Shown here piece after piece: positions 44,466 to 53,188 of a DNA stretch of 64,000 bases. The first letter of the stretch is position 1. Every line of letters starts with the position of its first letter. The stretch comes from an uncultured Armatimonadota bacterium. Lineage in GTDB: Bacteria; Armatimonadota; Fimbriimonadia; Fimbriimonadales; Fimbriimonadaceae. The stretch spans positions 21,916-85,915 of the forward strand of contig CAIUHP010000118.1 in NCBI GenBank assembly GCA_903899015.1. Reading direction: 5' to 3'. The notes below the pieces were generated by a model. The model did no database searches and was not told the origin of the DNA. It saw only the letters and a program-made list of their open reading frames with translations. The position numbers and the translations under genes were made by a program.

Positions 44466-46814
44466 ATGTGTATGGCGCGCATGGCTCACTCTTGGATTCT
44501 CGGTGGACTTGCGATATCGTGCCTAGTTTCATGCAAACAAGTTGACTCCAAACGGGCGAACCTACCGGCTCCAATCATCCCCAAGTCTCGACCATGGAAC
44601 GCCGCCCAAACATCGTTGCCAACTTCGTTTGTTACCGCAACGGAATTTCTACTGAGTCACGGATTAGGCGATCCACGGGGAGGGTCCTATCGACACTTCT
44701 CAATAAAGATCAACAACGTTTGGGGAAATCCAACTAAAACAACAATGGCCTACGGCTGGATATTGCCGATTGAATATGGAAAACCCCGGATTGCAATTTG
44801 TCTAAATGGTCTCTCCTATGAACCTACCGATGCCGGTAGTCCAGCCGATCTGAGAGCTGACTTACAGCAAGCACTCACGTCTTCCAAGAAAAATCAATTT
44901 CGAAATTTCCTCGCTGGCAGATCTGCATTAGATGTCAAAGACTTTACGACGGACATCTCGGCCTCGTTGCTACTCATCGTTGGAGAACCTCGCTTGGCCG
45001 AACAGGTTTTTGCTCATCGAAGCAAGCAAAACCAAACGCAAGACTTCATGAGACTTTCTCAAGCATTCTTGTCGGCGTGGTGGGACCAAGCCGTCACGGA
45101 ACACATGCAAGAACAGTTCGAACCGGCATTCCATCGGTCTGTTCAGATACAAAAATTCCGGGGTGATTATGAGAAGGAAGCAAGGCGAGTTCTCGGCGAA
45201 TCTGCCGTCCAGGCGATGAGTCAACCCAATATGGGCGGCTCAGGAGTCTTTCAGGCTTACCCATTTATCAGCCCGGTCGAAGATCTTGTAAACGATTGCG
45301 CGCGCCGAATCAATGCTGGGCCACGTCCGCCGCTCGACTTTTCGGCTCTAAAAAAACTCAACCCTACTGATCGCATCAAAACACTCATTGACCACCTTGA
45401 CGATTTCCAGGCCAAGCAAATGGGACAGCCGGGTGGGATTAACTGGATGGAAGATCCGATCTTTGCGGCCCTCGTTAAAGAAGATCGTCCGGCACTCCTT
45501 CCTTTGATCGACACCCTCGAGAACGACACCAGGCTGACGCTTGCGGTTTCATTCCCACGTGACTTCATGCCAACACGGAACCTGATATCCGTTAAGGATG
45601 TCGCTCGTGCGGCAATCGGAAATATTCTTCAGTGGTTCAACATTTCTGACCTTAACGGTAAGCCAGCAACGCCAGAACAGATTCGGCAGTTCATTGTAAA
45701 AAATGGGACCGGTTCAAAAGCCGACCTTTGGTTTAATGTGCTGGCAGACGATCAAGCGACTCCTGAACAGTGGACGGACGCAGCAGATAAATTGTTGGAG
45801 CCATCCAACATCATCCACGAAAGTCGCTTCAGTTACATGGACCCCGGTCAAGCCCCCGGAGCGCCCCCTGTGCCAATCAACGCAGAGCAAGTCCGAAGCA
45901 GAGTGATGCCTTCCCTGTCCGATCTCCTACACAAGCGAGCGAGCCAAGTGATCGATAACGAGGCGACCGATCCTAATCGATTGTCAATAGATTCTGTCGG
46001 ATTAAAGTTGGCAGTTGATCTCGCTAAATGGGATAAGGTCAACGGCCTTCCCGTGCTTGCGAAAGCAACTTCGGCATTGATGCTCGCTAACGATGGTCAT
46101 GCCGCGCTGAACAACCGACTATTTTCTAAGGCTATTCAACTCCGAATCGACCTTGGTGATCGATCTGCGATTTATGAATACGCTCAATGGCTCTTGGCCC
46201 TTAAAATTAGCCCGAATGAATTCCTCGAACCGGAAGTTTTGGCTCCTTTGGTGAAGAATGCGTCATCTCCGGATATGGCCCAGATTCCCGAAAAACTGTT
46301 CCTCGGCCCAGACTCCAACCTGAATCTTGCTCACCTCATCGTTCGAGCAAACTCAACTCAATCGGCCCAAAGGTTGATCGTTTCTCCCCTGCTCAATCTT
46401 CCTGCCGTGCAAAAAGCGGTCTTCGAAATTCTAAAGAATAAGACTTCGCTTGGAGTTGTTACCCTCAACAATAATCAAAGTTATTCGATTATTTTGTCCT
46501 CATCCAGTGGAATCCGAAATCAAGGTTCACCTGCTCTCGCAACCGATCCGCTGGCCCCTAAGCCAGGTGACCACCGAGAGTATCGAGTCTGCGACTCGCT
46601 GGCGGAAGCACTTATTCGACTCAGCGGCGCACCGAAGTTCGAAGCCTATTGGCCCGAAACTGCGAAAGACACTGCGATTTGGAAGCTCCTTAACTTTTTA
46701 ACTATAAATCGCTCGAACCTCGGAAGTCTTGTACCTTGGCCAAATAATTGGAAAGATCATCCCGACTTCCCTGCACTTAAGCCAAAAAGTGTTCCAGCCA
46801 TGAAATCCCATTGA
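44466..46814 (+). CDS. Large predicted lipoprotein of unknown function
   Basis: This 782-aa protein has a lipoprotein-type signal: basic start, hydrophobic SWILGGLAISCLVSC with lipobox LVSC, and the Cys at about residue 23. The rest is mostly soluble and alpha-helical, with no recognised domain. A Gly/Pro-rich stretch MDPGQAPGAPPVP lies near residue 460. Helical segments such as LSDLLHKRASQVIDNEATDPNRLS resemble TPR-less solenoids. ATG 44466 or 44472 could be used. It may be envelope-attached; function is unknown. Confidence 0.65.
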   Translation: MCMARMAHSWILGGLAISCLVSCKQVDSKRANLPAPIIPKSRPWNAAQTSLPTSFVTATEFLLSHGLGDPRGGSYRHFSIKINNVWGNPTKTTMAYGWILPIEYGKPRIAICLNGLSYEPTDAGSPADLRADLQQALTSSKKNQFRNFLAGRSALDVKDFTTDISASLLLIVGEPRLAEQVFAHRSKQNQTQDFMRLSQAFLSAWWDQAVTEHMQEQFEPAFHRSVQIQKFRGDYEKEARRVLGESAVQAMSQPNMGGSGVFQAYPFISPVEDLVNDCARRINAGPRPPLDFSALKKLNPTDRIKTLIDHLDDFQAKQMGQPGGINWMEDPIFAALVKEDRPALLPLIDTLENDTRLTLAVSFPRDFMPTRNLISVKDVARAAIGNILQWFNISDLNGKPATPEQIRQFIVKNGTGSKADLWFNVLADDQATPEQWTDAADKLLEPSNIIHESRFSYMDPGQAPGAPPVPINAEQVRSRVMPSLSDLLHKRASQVIDNEATDPNRLSIDSVGLKLAVDLAKWDKVNGLPVLAKATSALMLANDGHAALNNRLFSKAIQLRIDLGDRSAIYEYAQWLLALKISPNEFLEPEVLAPLVKNASSPDMAQIPEKLFLGPDSNLNLAHLIVRANSTQSAQRLIVSPLLNLPAVQKAVFEILKNKTSLGVVTLNNNQSYSIILSSSSGIRNQGSPALATDPLAPKPGDHREYRVCDSLAEALIRLSGAPKFEAYWPETAKDTAIWKLLNFLTINRSNLGSLVPWPNNWKDHPDFPALKPKSVPAMKSH

Positions 46815-46873
46815 CGCAATAGGTTGGCAAAACATCTGAAAAAGCCTAAGATAGAACCTGCAAGGAGTATTCG

Positions 46874-47111
46874 ATGCACGTTTTAACTTCCATCCTCTCT
46901 ATCATCGCATTGATCGTAGGTTTCGGCTGTGGAATCATCATCCTGATCGAAGCCTTTAAGGACGAAATTTGGAAAGGCGTTTTTAATGCTGTTTTGCGGA
47001 CTCTACGGTCTGTACTATGCCCTCTTCGAATTCGAGCACGAATACAAGTGGCCGATCGTCATCGGTGCACTCGCGGGTAGTAGTATCGCCGCAGGCATTT
47101 CCCGTTTATGA
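46874..47111 (+). pseudogene. Frameshifted small two-helix membrane protein gene
   Basis: The ATG at 46874 has AGGAG at 46863-46867, so translation initiation is well supported. The first part (SIIALIVGFGCGIIILIEAFKDEIWKGV) is a membrane helix and a charged turn. At the T5 run 46980-46984 the frame must shift by +1 to continue as LMLFCGLYGLYYALFEFEHEYKWPIVIGALAGSSIAAG, a second and third hydrophobic part ending at TGA 47109-47111. One T fewer would give an intact 78-aa protein. It is a pseudogene, a programmed frameshift or a sequencing error; these cannot be told apart here. Confidence 0.6.
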
Positions 47112-47563
47112 CCGTCGCGGAAATCGTTGAGGCTCGGGCCCATAAGTTTTAAAGCATCCGTCGAATGATTTAAATCGACGTTTTACGCTCTTCGGCTTGT
47201 GATCTCGCAGGTTCCGCATTACTGCCGGTGAATCGATCCACAAGACCTTTGCCCAAATACAAACACAGCCTGACCCTTAAATTCTGCAGCCCGGAGCATT
47301 GCTTATTAACACAGATCGTAAGGGGCTACTGGGTTCGCTTCGCCGGCTGTTAAGCCGTGTTACAAAACATCCCCGGTTTACGCCTGCGGTGCCGGAGCTA
47401 GGTTCAAATAGTCGGTCGAAAAGAGCCTCCCTTCCTCAACTTTGGCCGTCCAAAGGTCCCAATATCGGTTTGTCACGATGTTGTCACGCCAGAGTCACGT
47501 TCGGCTGATATCAATAGCGTGACCCTTCAGACAAAAGCGTCTGTTGGCGAAAGGAGACAAGCT
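47112..47563. other. Long leader region upstream of the heparinase-like gene
   Basis: About 450 nt without a supported gene. It has a weak hairpin (CGTCGA/TCGACG, 47159-47180, followed by TTTT) that may end the preceding transcript, several GC-rich short inverted segments around 47330-47400, and the Pho-box-like repeats at 47470-47498. No known riboswitch consensus was recognised. Confidence 0.45.
47470..47498 (+). promoter_or_regulatory. Pho-box-like direct repeats (7 bp, 11-bp period)
   Basis: TTGTCAC at 47470, TTGTCAC at 47481 and GAGTCAC at 47492 recur every 11 bp with 4-bp spacers. This is the layout of PhoB/PhoP-family (OmpR-type) binding sites, whose consensus in enteric bacteria is CTGTCAT. 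An inverted CGTGAC lies at 47518. Regulation of the downstream gene by phosphate is inference. Confidence 0.5.
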
Positions 47564-50500
47564 TTGAAGAGGAATCTCATCACTCTCATAAGGGGAATGT
47601 GCGAACGCATAGCGTTTAGTCCAACATTGGCGACTGCCGCTTTCGTATCAAACTCAACACACTTCAATCAGGCTCCAAGAACGGCATTACAGGTTTCAGA
47701 GGCAGGCTCAACGAAGAGTCAGGGCCAAAAACTTGCTAAGTGGTTCTTAAGAGTCCTAACGATTGCAGTAGCCATGCCGGTTGGTATCGCTGCCGCCCAA
47801 ACGGTTAAGGTGAGCCCAACTGGCTACGTAACCGCTGGCCTTGGGGCCTCCGTTCAATTCACAGCGACCGTGACAGGACTTTCAAGCTCAGATGTCAACT
47901 GGTACGCCGGCGGAACCCTTGGTGGAAACACGACGGCTGGGAAGATCAGCACGACCGGCGTCTACACCGCTCCCACAACTATGCCCGGACAGAACCCAGT
48001 TCAGATTCGTGCCGTCAGCAAAGTTAATACATCGGTTTCTGGAACGCAGTACATCTGCTTACTAGGCGCTGGACCGACAATCACATCTGTCACACCCAAT
48101 CCAATTTCACCCGGGAACTTAACCGTCACTATTAAAGGTTCAGGCTTCCAGCAATACGCAACGGTCTTGGACACGACAAACGGTTCGCCGGTCCAACTCA
48201 GCACAACTTCAGTCACAAACGACACCGTGATTACTTCTGGATGGCAGGCAAATGGCCCGAGTGCAACATTCGTCGTCACGAACCCAGGCACTTCGCCAAG
48301 CAACGCGATTGTCGTCCCCATTTCAAGTGGCGAAGTCAATTACGCTCTCACCGTTACGAACGGTTCGGGAACGGGCACTTACCAAGTTGGAAAGGTAGTC
48401 ACCATCACGGCAAACGCCGCTCCCGCGGGCCAGAGCTTCCTTAATTGGACTGGCGCGGTTGTAGCAAACGCCAATTCACCGACAACTACTTTGACAATGC
48501 CCGCTGCCGCAACGACGGTCAAGGCTAACTACACAACGTCAAACGGACTTTATCAACTGAACGTAACCAACGGCAGCGGAGGCGGTTCTTATGCACCAGG
48601 AACAGTCGTCACGATTACTGCAAATGCTCCTCCAGCAGGAAGCGCATTCCTAAATTGGACGGGCTCAGCGGTTGCGAATGCAAACAGCGCGACAACAACC
48701 ATCACCATGCCGAGCGCCAATGCTTCGGTAACGGCTAACTACACGGCTGTCAATTCTCAATATCAACTGACCGTAAACAACGGCTCCGGCAGCGGTTCCT
48801 ACAGCGCAGGTACGGTTGTTACGATCACTGCAAATGCGCCTCCCGCAGGCAATGTCTTCGTAAACTGGACTGGGTCCGCAGTTGCAAATGCCAATAACGC
48901 AACCACGACCATTACCATGCCAAGCGCGGCCACATCGGTTACCGCCAATTACAGCGTGGCTCAGCAGATACCTTTCCCAGTAACCACACACCCACGTCTG
49001 TGGATCACGCCTTCAGACCTACCTCGCCTCCAAAGTTGGGCTGTCTCAAGCAACCCGACGTACCAGACGGGCATGTTGCCTTTGCTTAACCAAGCAGTCA
49101 GCATCTACCAGAATCAGTTCTTCCCCGGTGGCGTTGCCAACCCGAACTATCCGGACCTTGGAGATACCCAAGGCTATCAGGGTCAGCTCACGGAAGAAGT
49201 TGGATTCATCCTTGCCTTCAACTCACTTATCGATCCTAGCGCTGCCAACCGCATAAAATATGCTCAGTACGCTCGCAACCTCTTGATGTATGCCATGAAC
49301 CAGGCCGCACTCGGACCTCAATCCGGGGCGCCTTTCCGAGACCCACTCTTTGCTCTGTATAACCGAGCCAATGAGACCGGCGCTCAGTGGGGGCTCATCG
49401 TTGACTGGATCTACAACGCAAAAGACGCTCAGAACAACCCAATTCTTACAGCTGCCGACAAGGCAACGATTCGAACGGTTTTCATGATCTGGGCAAACCA
49501 GTGCCTCAGCGCCTACACAACTGGTGGCGACCACCCATCTCCGATCGGTGCAACCAACAGCTTCTCCTTAATCGGCGGCGGCACGGGTGCCTACCGAATG
49601 GCTTCCAACAACTACTACCTTGGGCATGCTCGACTGATGACCACAATGGCTCTCAGCTTCGACCCAAGCGACGATCCCGTAATTGACAACACGAAATCAC
49701 CAGCCACTCTCGGCAACTCACTTCGAAGCTACATTCTCAACGCAAATGGCGCTTGGCTCTACCAAGAGTACGCAATGATGGGTGATCCTCAGACTGTCAA
49801 AGCAGACTACAACCTTCCTGGAAATGGTTCTGGATTTGGTCTCGCCAGCGGTGGCTTGCCACCTGAAGGAATGCTCTATGGACACTCTTTCGGGTTCATT
49901 CTCGGACAGCTTCTCGCACTTCAAACGTCGGGCTTTGCTGATCCAACGATCACCGGCCCTCAGGCCAAGCTCGCAACTGCACCCGTTTGGGATCGATTCA
50001 TCACCGGTTACTTGTCAAGCATGACTCCTCTTGCGGCAACGCCAGCAAGTGAATCTTGGCTCGGACCTGTTTATCTTCTCGCGAGCTACGGCGACCTTCT
50101 GCGACTTTGGGTTACCCCCGATGCCATGCAGCCGTTTGCCCTTCTCGCCATCCTCGAGCAGCAGCAGGGCCAAAATACGTGGCACCAAAACGCTGCCCGC
50201 TGGTTTACCAAGAATGCTATCCAAGGCTCACTCACCTACAACGTTAGCCAACCTTGGACATGGGGTACAGCTCAGTCTGTCCTCGCCTACATGCTCATGG
50301 ATCCTAATGCTGCACCAGCGACCGATCCTCGACCAACACTTCCTCTCAATTTTGTAGACGCTCCTGCGGGTCGAGTTCTTTCTCGCACCAACTGGAATAG
50401 CAATGCGACGACATTTAGCTACCGAGCAAGTTGGGAATCCGACAACCACCAAGACGGAGACGGAGGACAGTTCGAGTTCTTCCGCAACGGCGAGTGGTTG

Positions 50501-51403
50501 ACGAAGGAAATGAGCAACTACGACAACAATGGTCTGGGTCTCACCACCTACTACCATAACACTCTGGCCCTTCAGAACTGGTGCCAGAACGGCACCCCGA
50601 ACCTGAACTGGTTCGAAGCAGGCGAATGGGCTAACGGTAGCCAATGGATCCTCGGCCTCAGTGCAGGAGATCCCGTTACGACAACAAGCAACGGTCCCGG
50701 ATATACGTACGTGAACAGCGACCTTACGAAGCTGTACAACCGACCGAACATCTGGACACCTTCAAATGGCGCCACTGACATCACTCAGGCTACACGATCA
50801 ATCGTTTGGCTCAACAGTGACTACGTGGTTGTTTACGATCGAGCAACTTCGATCCACAGCGGCCTTTTCAAGAGGTTCAACCTGAACTTCGCGACACCGC
50901 CGTCCATCGCCGGTAAGACCGCAACGGAAACGATGGCGGACGGTCAGCTACTCTTCGTACAGACCCTCTTGCCTGCAAACAGCACATCGTCATCTCGACT
51001 CTCGGCCAATGACCTAAGCCCTCATTCCGATCTTGACCCGATGTTCTTCACCTACACGGTTCAGGACCCATCCAATCCGTCGGACACTCGCTTCTTGCAC
51101 GTTCTGCAAGGCAGCGATCCTAACGGGGCAATGGTTCCCGCAACTTACGTTACAAGCACCACTGGCACTGCATTCGACGGTGCAATCTTTGGAAGCGCAG
51201 CCGTGTTCTTCTTGAACACTGCCAATGTTAATGTTGTAGCGACAACCTTCACCGTTCCTTCATCCGTCCACACGTTCGTAGTAACTGGCCTTGCCGCCAA
51301 CACTTCGTACAACGTGGCCGTAAACGGAACCACAATCACCCTCACTCCTGGCGGAACCGGAAACCTCTCCGACGCTGCTGGTCTCATCAAAGTGAGCTTC
51401 TAG
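47564..51403 (+). CDS. Secreted heparinase II/III-like protein with Ig/IPT and InlB_B repeats
   Basis: This large exported protein of 1279 aa starts at TTG 47564, chosen because AGGAG at 47552-47556 is well spaced; the frame is open from GTG 47519. About 57 residues precede the signal helix (WFLRVLTIAVAMPVGIAAAQ), an unusually long pre-signal extension. Next come an Ig-like domain (about 80-165), an IPT/TIG-like domain (PTITSVTPNPISPGNLTVTIKGSGF) and three 70-residue InlB_B/Listeria-Bacteroides repeats (residues 260-469). The C-terminal about 800 residues read as an alpha-toroid plus beta-sandwich polysaccharide lyase of the heparinase II/III type (THPRLWITPSDLPRL; SWESDNHQDGDGGQFEF; VVYDRATSI). 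The substrate is unknown. Confidence 0.78.
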   Translation: MKRNLITLIRGMCERIAFSPTLATAAFVSNSTHFNQAPRTALQVSEAGSTKSQGQKLAKWFLRVLTIAVAMPVGIAAAQTVKVSPTGYVTAGLGASVQFTATVTGLSSSDVNWYAGGTLGGNTTAGKISTTGVYTAPTTMPGQNPVQIRAVSKVNTSVSGTQYICLLGAGPTITSVTPNPISPGNLTVTIKGSGFQQYATVLDTTNGSPVQLSTTSVTNDTVITSGWQANGPSATFVVTNPGTSPSNAIVVPISSGEVNYALTVTNGSGTGTYQVGKVVTITANAAPAGQSFLNWTGAVVANANSPTTTLTMPAAATTVKANYTTSNGLYQLNVTNGSGGGSYAPGTVVTITANAPPAGSAFLNWTGSAVANANSATTTITMPSANASVTANYTAVNSQYQLTVNNGSGSGSYSAGTVVTITANAPPAGNVFVNWTGSAVANANNATTTITMPSAATSVTANYSVAQQIPFPVTTHPRLWITPSDLPRLQSWAVSSNPTYQTGMLPLLNQAVSIYQNQFFPGGVANPNYPDLGDTQGYQGQLTEEVGFILAFNSLIDPSAANRIKYAQYARNLLMYAMNQAALGPQSGAPFRDPLFALYNRANETGAQWGLIVDWIYNAKDAQNNPILTAADKATIRTVFMIWANQCLSAYTTGGDHPSPIGATNSFSLIGGGTGAYRMASNNYYLGHARLMTTMALSFDPSDDPVIDNTKSPATLGNSLRSYILNANGAWLYQEYAMMGDPQTVKADYNLPGNGSGFGLASGGLPPEGMLYGHSFGFILGQLLALQTSGFADPTITGPQAKLATAPVWDRFITGYLSSMTPLAATPASESWLGPVYLLASYGDLLRLWVTPDAMQPFALLAILEQQQGQNTWHQNAARWFTKNAIQGSLTYNVSQPWTWGTAQSVLAYMLMDPNAAPATDPRPTLPLNFVDAPAGRVLSRTNWNSNATTFSYRASWESDNHQDGDGGQFEFFRNGEWLTKEMSNYDNNGLGLTTYYHNTLALQNWCQNGTPNLNWFEAGEWANGSQWILGLSAGDPVTTTSNGPGYTYVNSDLTKLYNRPNIWTPSNGATDITQATRSIVWLNSDYVVVYDRATSIHSGLFKRFNLNFATPPSIAGKTATETMADGQLLFVQTLLPANSTSSSRLSANDLSPHSDLDPMFFTYTVQDPSNPSDTRFLHVLQGSDPNGAMVPATYVTSTTGTAFDGAIFGSAAVFFLNTANVNVVATTFTVPSSVHTFVVTGLAANTSYNVAVNGTTITLTPGGTGNLSDAAGLIKVSF
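48341..48970 (+). repeat. Three tandem 210-bp InlB_B-type repeats inside the heparinase-like gene
   Basis: Units start at 48341, 48551 and 48761, each exactly 210 bp (70 codons). Each encodes Y-x-L-x-V-x-NGSG...G-VVTITANA-PAG...F-NWTG...VANA...TTT-TMP...V-ANY. Units 2 and 3 are nearest to each other. Such repeats form small beta domains in adhesins and surface enzymes. Confidence 0.92.
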
Positions 51404-51409
51404 CTCGCA

Positions 51410-51449
51410 AAACGCCCTGATCCGCTTTCGCTGATCAGGGCGTTTGTTT
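51410..51449 (+). terminator. Intrinsic terminator after the heparinase-like gene
   Basis: AAACGCCCTGATC and GATCAGGGCGTTT form a 13-bp stem around a 10-nt loop with a possible 2-bp inner pairing, followed by GTTTG. Confidence 0.85.
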
Positions 51450-51510
51450 GATTAGGCATTTGGTATGAGTTCTTTTTAAAGTTAAATTTCCAAAACTTCA
51501 TAACAGTGTT

Positions 51511-51614
51511 AACCGCAGATAGTTTGTGCCGCGGTTTTGCTCGTAAAGCTTGAAGCCAGCCTACGAAGACTCATCCTTCCAAAAGCAAAACCGCGGCACA
51601 AACCATCCGCGGTC
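51511..51614. repeat. 104-bp hairpin element with 30-nt arms
   Basis: The arm at 51511-51540 and the reverse complement of 51585-51614 agree at 27 of 30 positions, including a 19-nt perfect core (GTTTGTGCCGCGGTTTTGC). The three differences are G.U-compatible on the minus strand. The 44-nt loop contains TCGTA...TACGA. It carries no open frame and looks like a MITE- or REP-type mobile repeat. Confidence 0.7.
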
Positions 51615-51687
51615 TACAAGAATTCGGAGGCCCGCTATGTGGAAGTTGATCCGAATCCGACACATCACTCGGATCCCTTCCCCACGG

Positions 51688-53160
51688 TCACGCCATGATC
51701 GCGGGTAAGAGTTCTCCTGCGACGTCGGTGAGGCGGAAGTCGCGGCCCTGATATCGATACGTCAAACGCGTATGGTCGATGCCCAGGATGTGTAGGATTG
51801 TGGCGTGAAGGTCATGAACATTGACCGGATTCTCGACGATGTTGTAGCTGTAATCGTCCGTCTGGCCGTAAGTCATTCCCTTCTTGATGCCTGCGCCTGC
51901 CATCCAGATACTGAAGCATCGAGGGTGATGATCACGACCGTAAGTTGTCATCGAGAGTTCACCTTGAGAATAGACCGTTCGTCCGAATTCACCACCCCAG
52001 ATAATCAGGGTCTCGTCGAGAAGTCCTCTCTGCTTCAAATCCTTGATAAGGGCAGCGGTGGGCTGGTCCGTATCATCGCATTGGCGCCGAATCTGGTTCG
52101 GAAGGTCACCATGTTGATCCCAGCCTCGGTGATAAAGTTGGACGAAGCGAACGCCCCTTTCTGAAAGCCTTCGCGCAAGCAGACAGTTGTAAGCGTAGGT
52201 TCCCGGTGTCTTGGCGTTCGGACCGTACATCTCCATCACATTTGCGGGTTCTTTCGAGATATCGGTAAGTTCGGGAACGGACGCCTGCATCCGGAAAGCA
52301 AGCTCGTACTGAGAGATTCTTGTGGAGATTTCAGGATCTTTCACACTCAACAAGCGAAGCTTATTCATGCTCGCAATATCCGTAAGCATGTCTCGTCGAG
52401 TAGAAGAATCGATTCCGGCTGGGTCAGAAATATACAAAACCGGATCGCCTGAATTTCGGAATTTCACACCCTGATGTTCCGTCGGCAAAAATCCAGATCC
52501 CCAAAGTCGATCGTAGAGGGGCTGATCGTTTGTGTTTCCGTGGCCAATCGAAGTGAGAACAACGAAGGCCGGGAGATCACTATTTTGAGTCCCCAGACCG
52601 TAAGAGAGCCAAGCTCCCATGCTCGGACGACCGGCTAGCTGCGAACCTGTTTGAAGGAAGGTAACCGCAGGATCGTGGTTGATCGCTTCGGTGTTCATCG
52701 AGCGAATCAAGCAGATCTCATCAACAACTTCAGCAAGATGCGGGAGCAATTCACTGATCTCGATTCCACTTTGTCCGTGCTTTTGATATTTAAAGATCGT
52801 GGGCGCTACGGGAAATGCCTTTTGACCGGATGTCATTCCGGTGAGACGCTGACCATTCCTAATCGAATCTGGCAGTTCTTGGCCTCGGAACTTATCTAGT
52901 GCCGGCTTGGGATCAAAAAGGTCCATCTGAGAAGGCGCACCAGACTGATGGAGATAAATGACACGCTTCGCTTTTGCTGCGAAGTGGGGCAAGTTTGGCA
53001 AACCTCCAACTCGCTTAAAAGCTTGCTTCTGCGTTCCTGCAAAGGCATCGCCACCGATAAGTGAAAAAAGGGCTGCCAGACCAATGCCGGATCCTCGCTT
53101 GAGGAATGTTCGCCGGTTGATCGAGTCTTGCAGTTGGAGGATCGGATCCACGTAGTCCAT
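51688..53160 (-). CDS. DUF1501 (Tat-exported sulfatase-like) protein, module 1
   Basis: This 490-aa protein has a twin-arginine signal (INRRTFLKRGSGIGLAALFSL) and the DUF1501 family signatures: FAAKAKRVIYLHQSGAPSQMDLFDPKPAL, INHDPAVTFLQTGSQLAGRPSMGAWLSYGLG, LARRLSERGVRFVQLYHRGWDQHG, LIIWGGEFGRT and GRDHHPRCFSIWMAGAG. The fold is alkaline-phosphatase-like, as in sulfatases, but the activity of DUF1501 is not known. It is paired with the PSD1/DUF1549 gene 28 nt upstream, an arrangement typical of Planctomycetes and relatives. Module 2 at 57644-62319 is its paralogue. Confidence 0.9.
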   Translation of the reverse strand: MDYVDPILQLQDSINRRTFLKRGSGIGLAALFSLIGGDAFAGTQKQAFKRVGGLPNLPHFAAKAKRVIYLHQSGAPSQMDLFDPKPALDKFRGQELPDSIRNGQRLTGMTSGQKAFPVAPTIFKYQKHGQSGIEISELLPHLAEVVDEICLIRSMNTEAINHDPAVTFLQTGSQLAGRPSMGAWLSYGLGTQNSDLPAFVVLTSIGHGNTNDQPLYDRLWGSGFLPTEHQGVKFRNSGDPVLYISDPAGIDSSTRRDMLTDIASMNKLRLLSVKDPEISTRISQYELAFRMQASVPELTDISKEPANVMEMYGPNAKTPGTYAYNCLLARRLSERGVRFVQLYHRGWDQHGDLPNQIRRQCDDTDQPTAALIKDLKQRGLLDETLIIWGGEFGRTVYSQGELSMTTYGRDHHPRCFSIWMAGAGIKKGMTYGQTDDYSYNIVENPVNVHDLHATILHILGIDHTRLTYRYQGRDFRLTDVAGELLPAIMA

Positions 53161-53188
53161 GTTATTTTCCTTGATTCAATAGTCGGGG

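Noticed and set aside
47112..47470. Possible riboswitch (c-di-GMP type) in the long leader
   Set aside because: Neither the GCAAAGCC-type core nor another known aptamer consensus was found; only weak hairpins.
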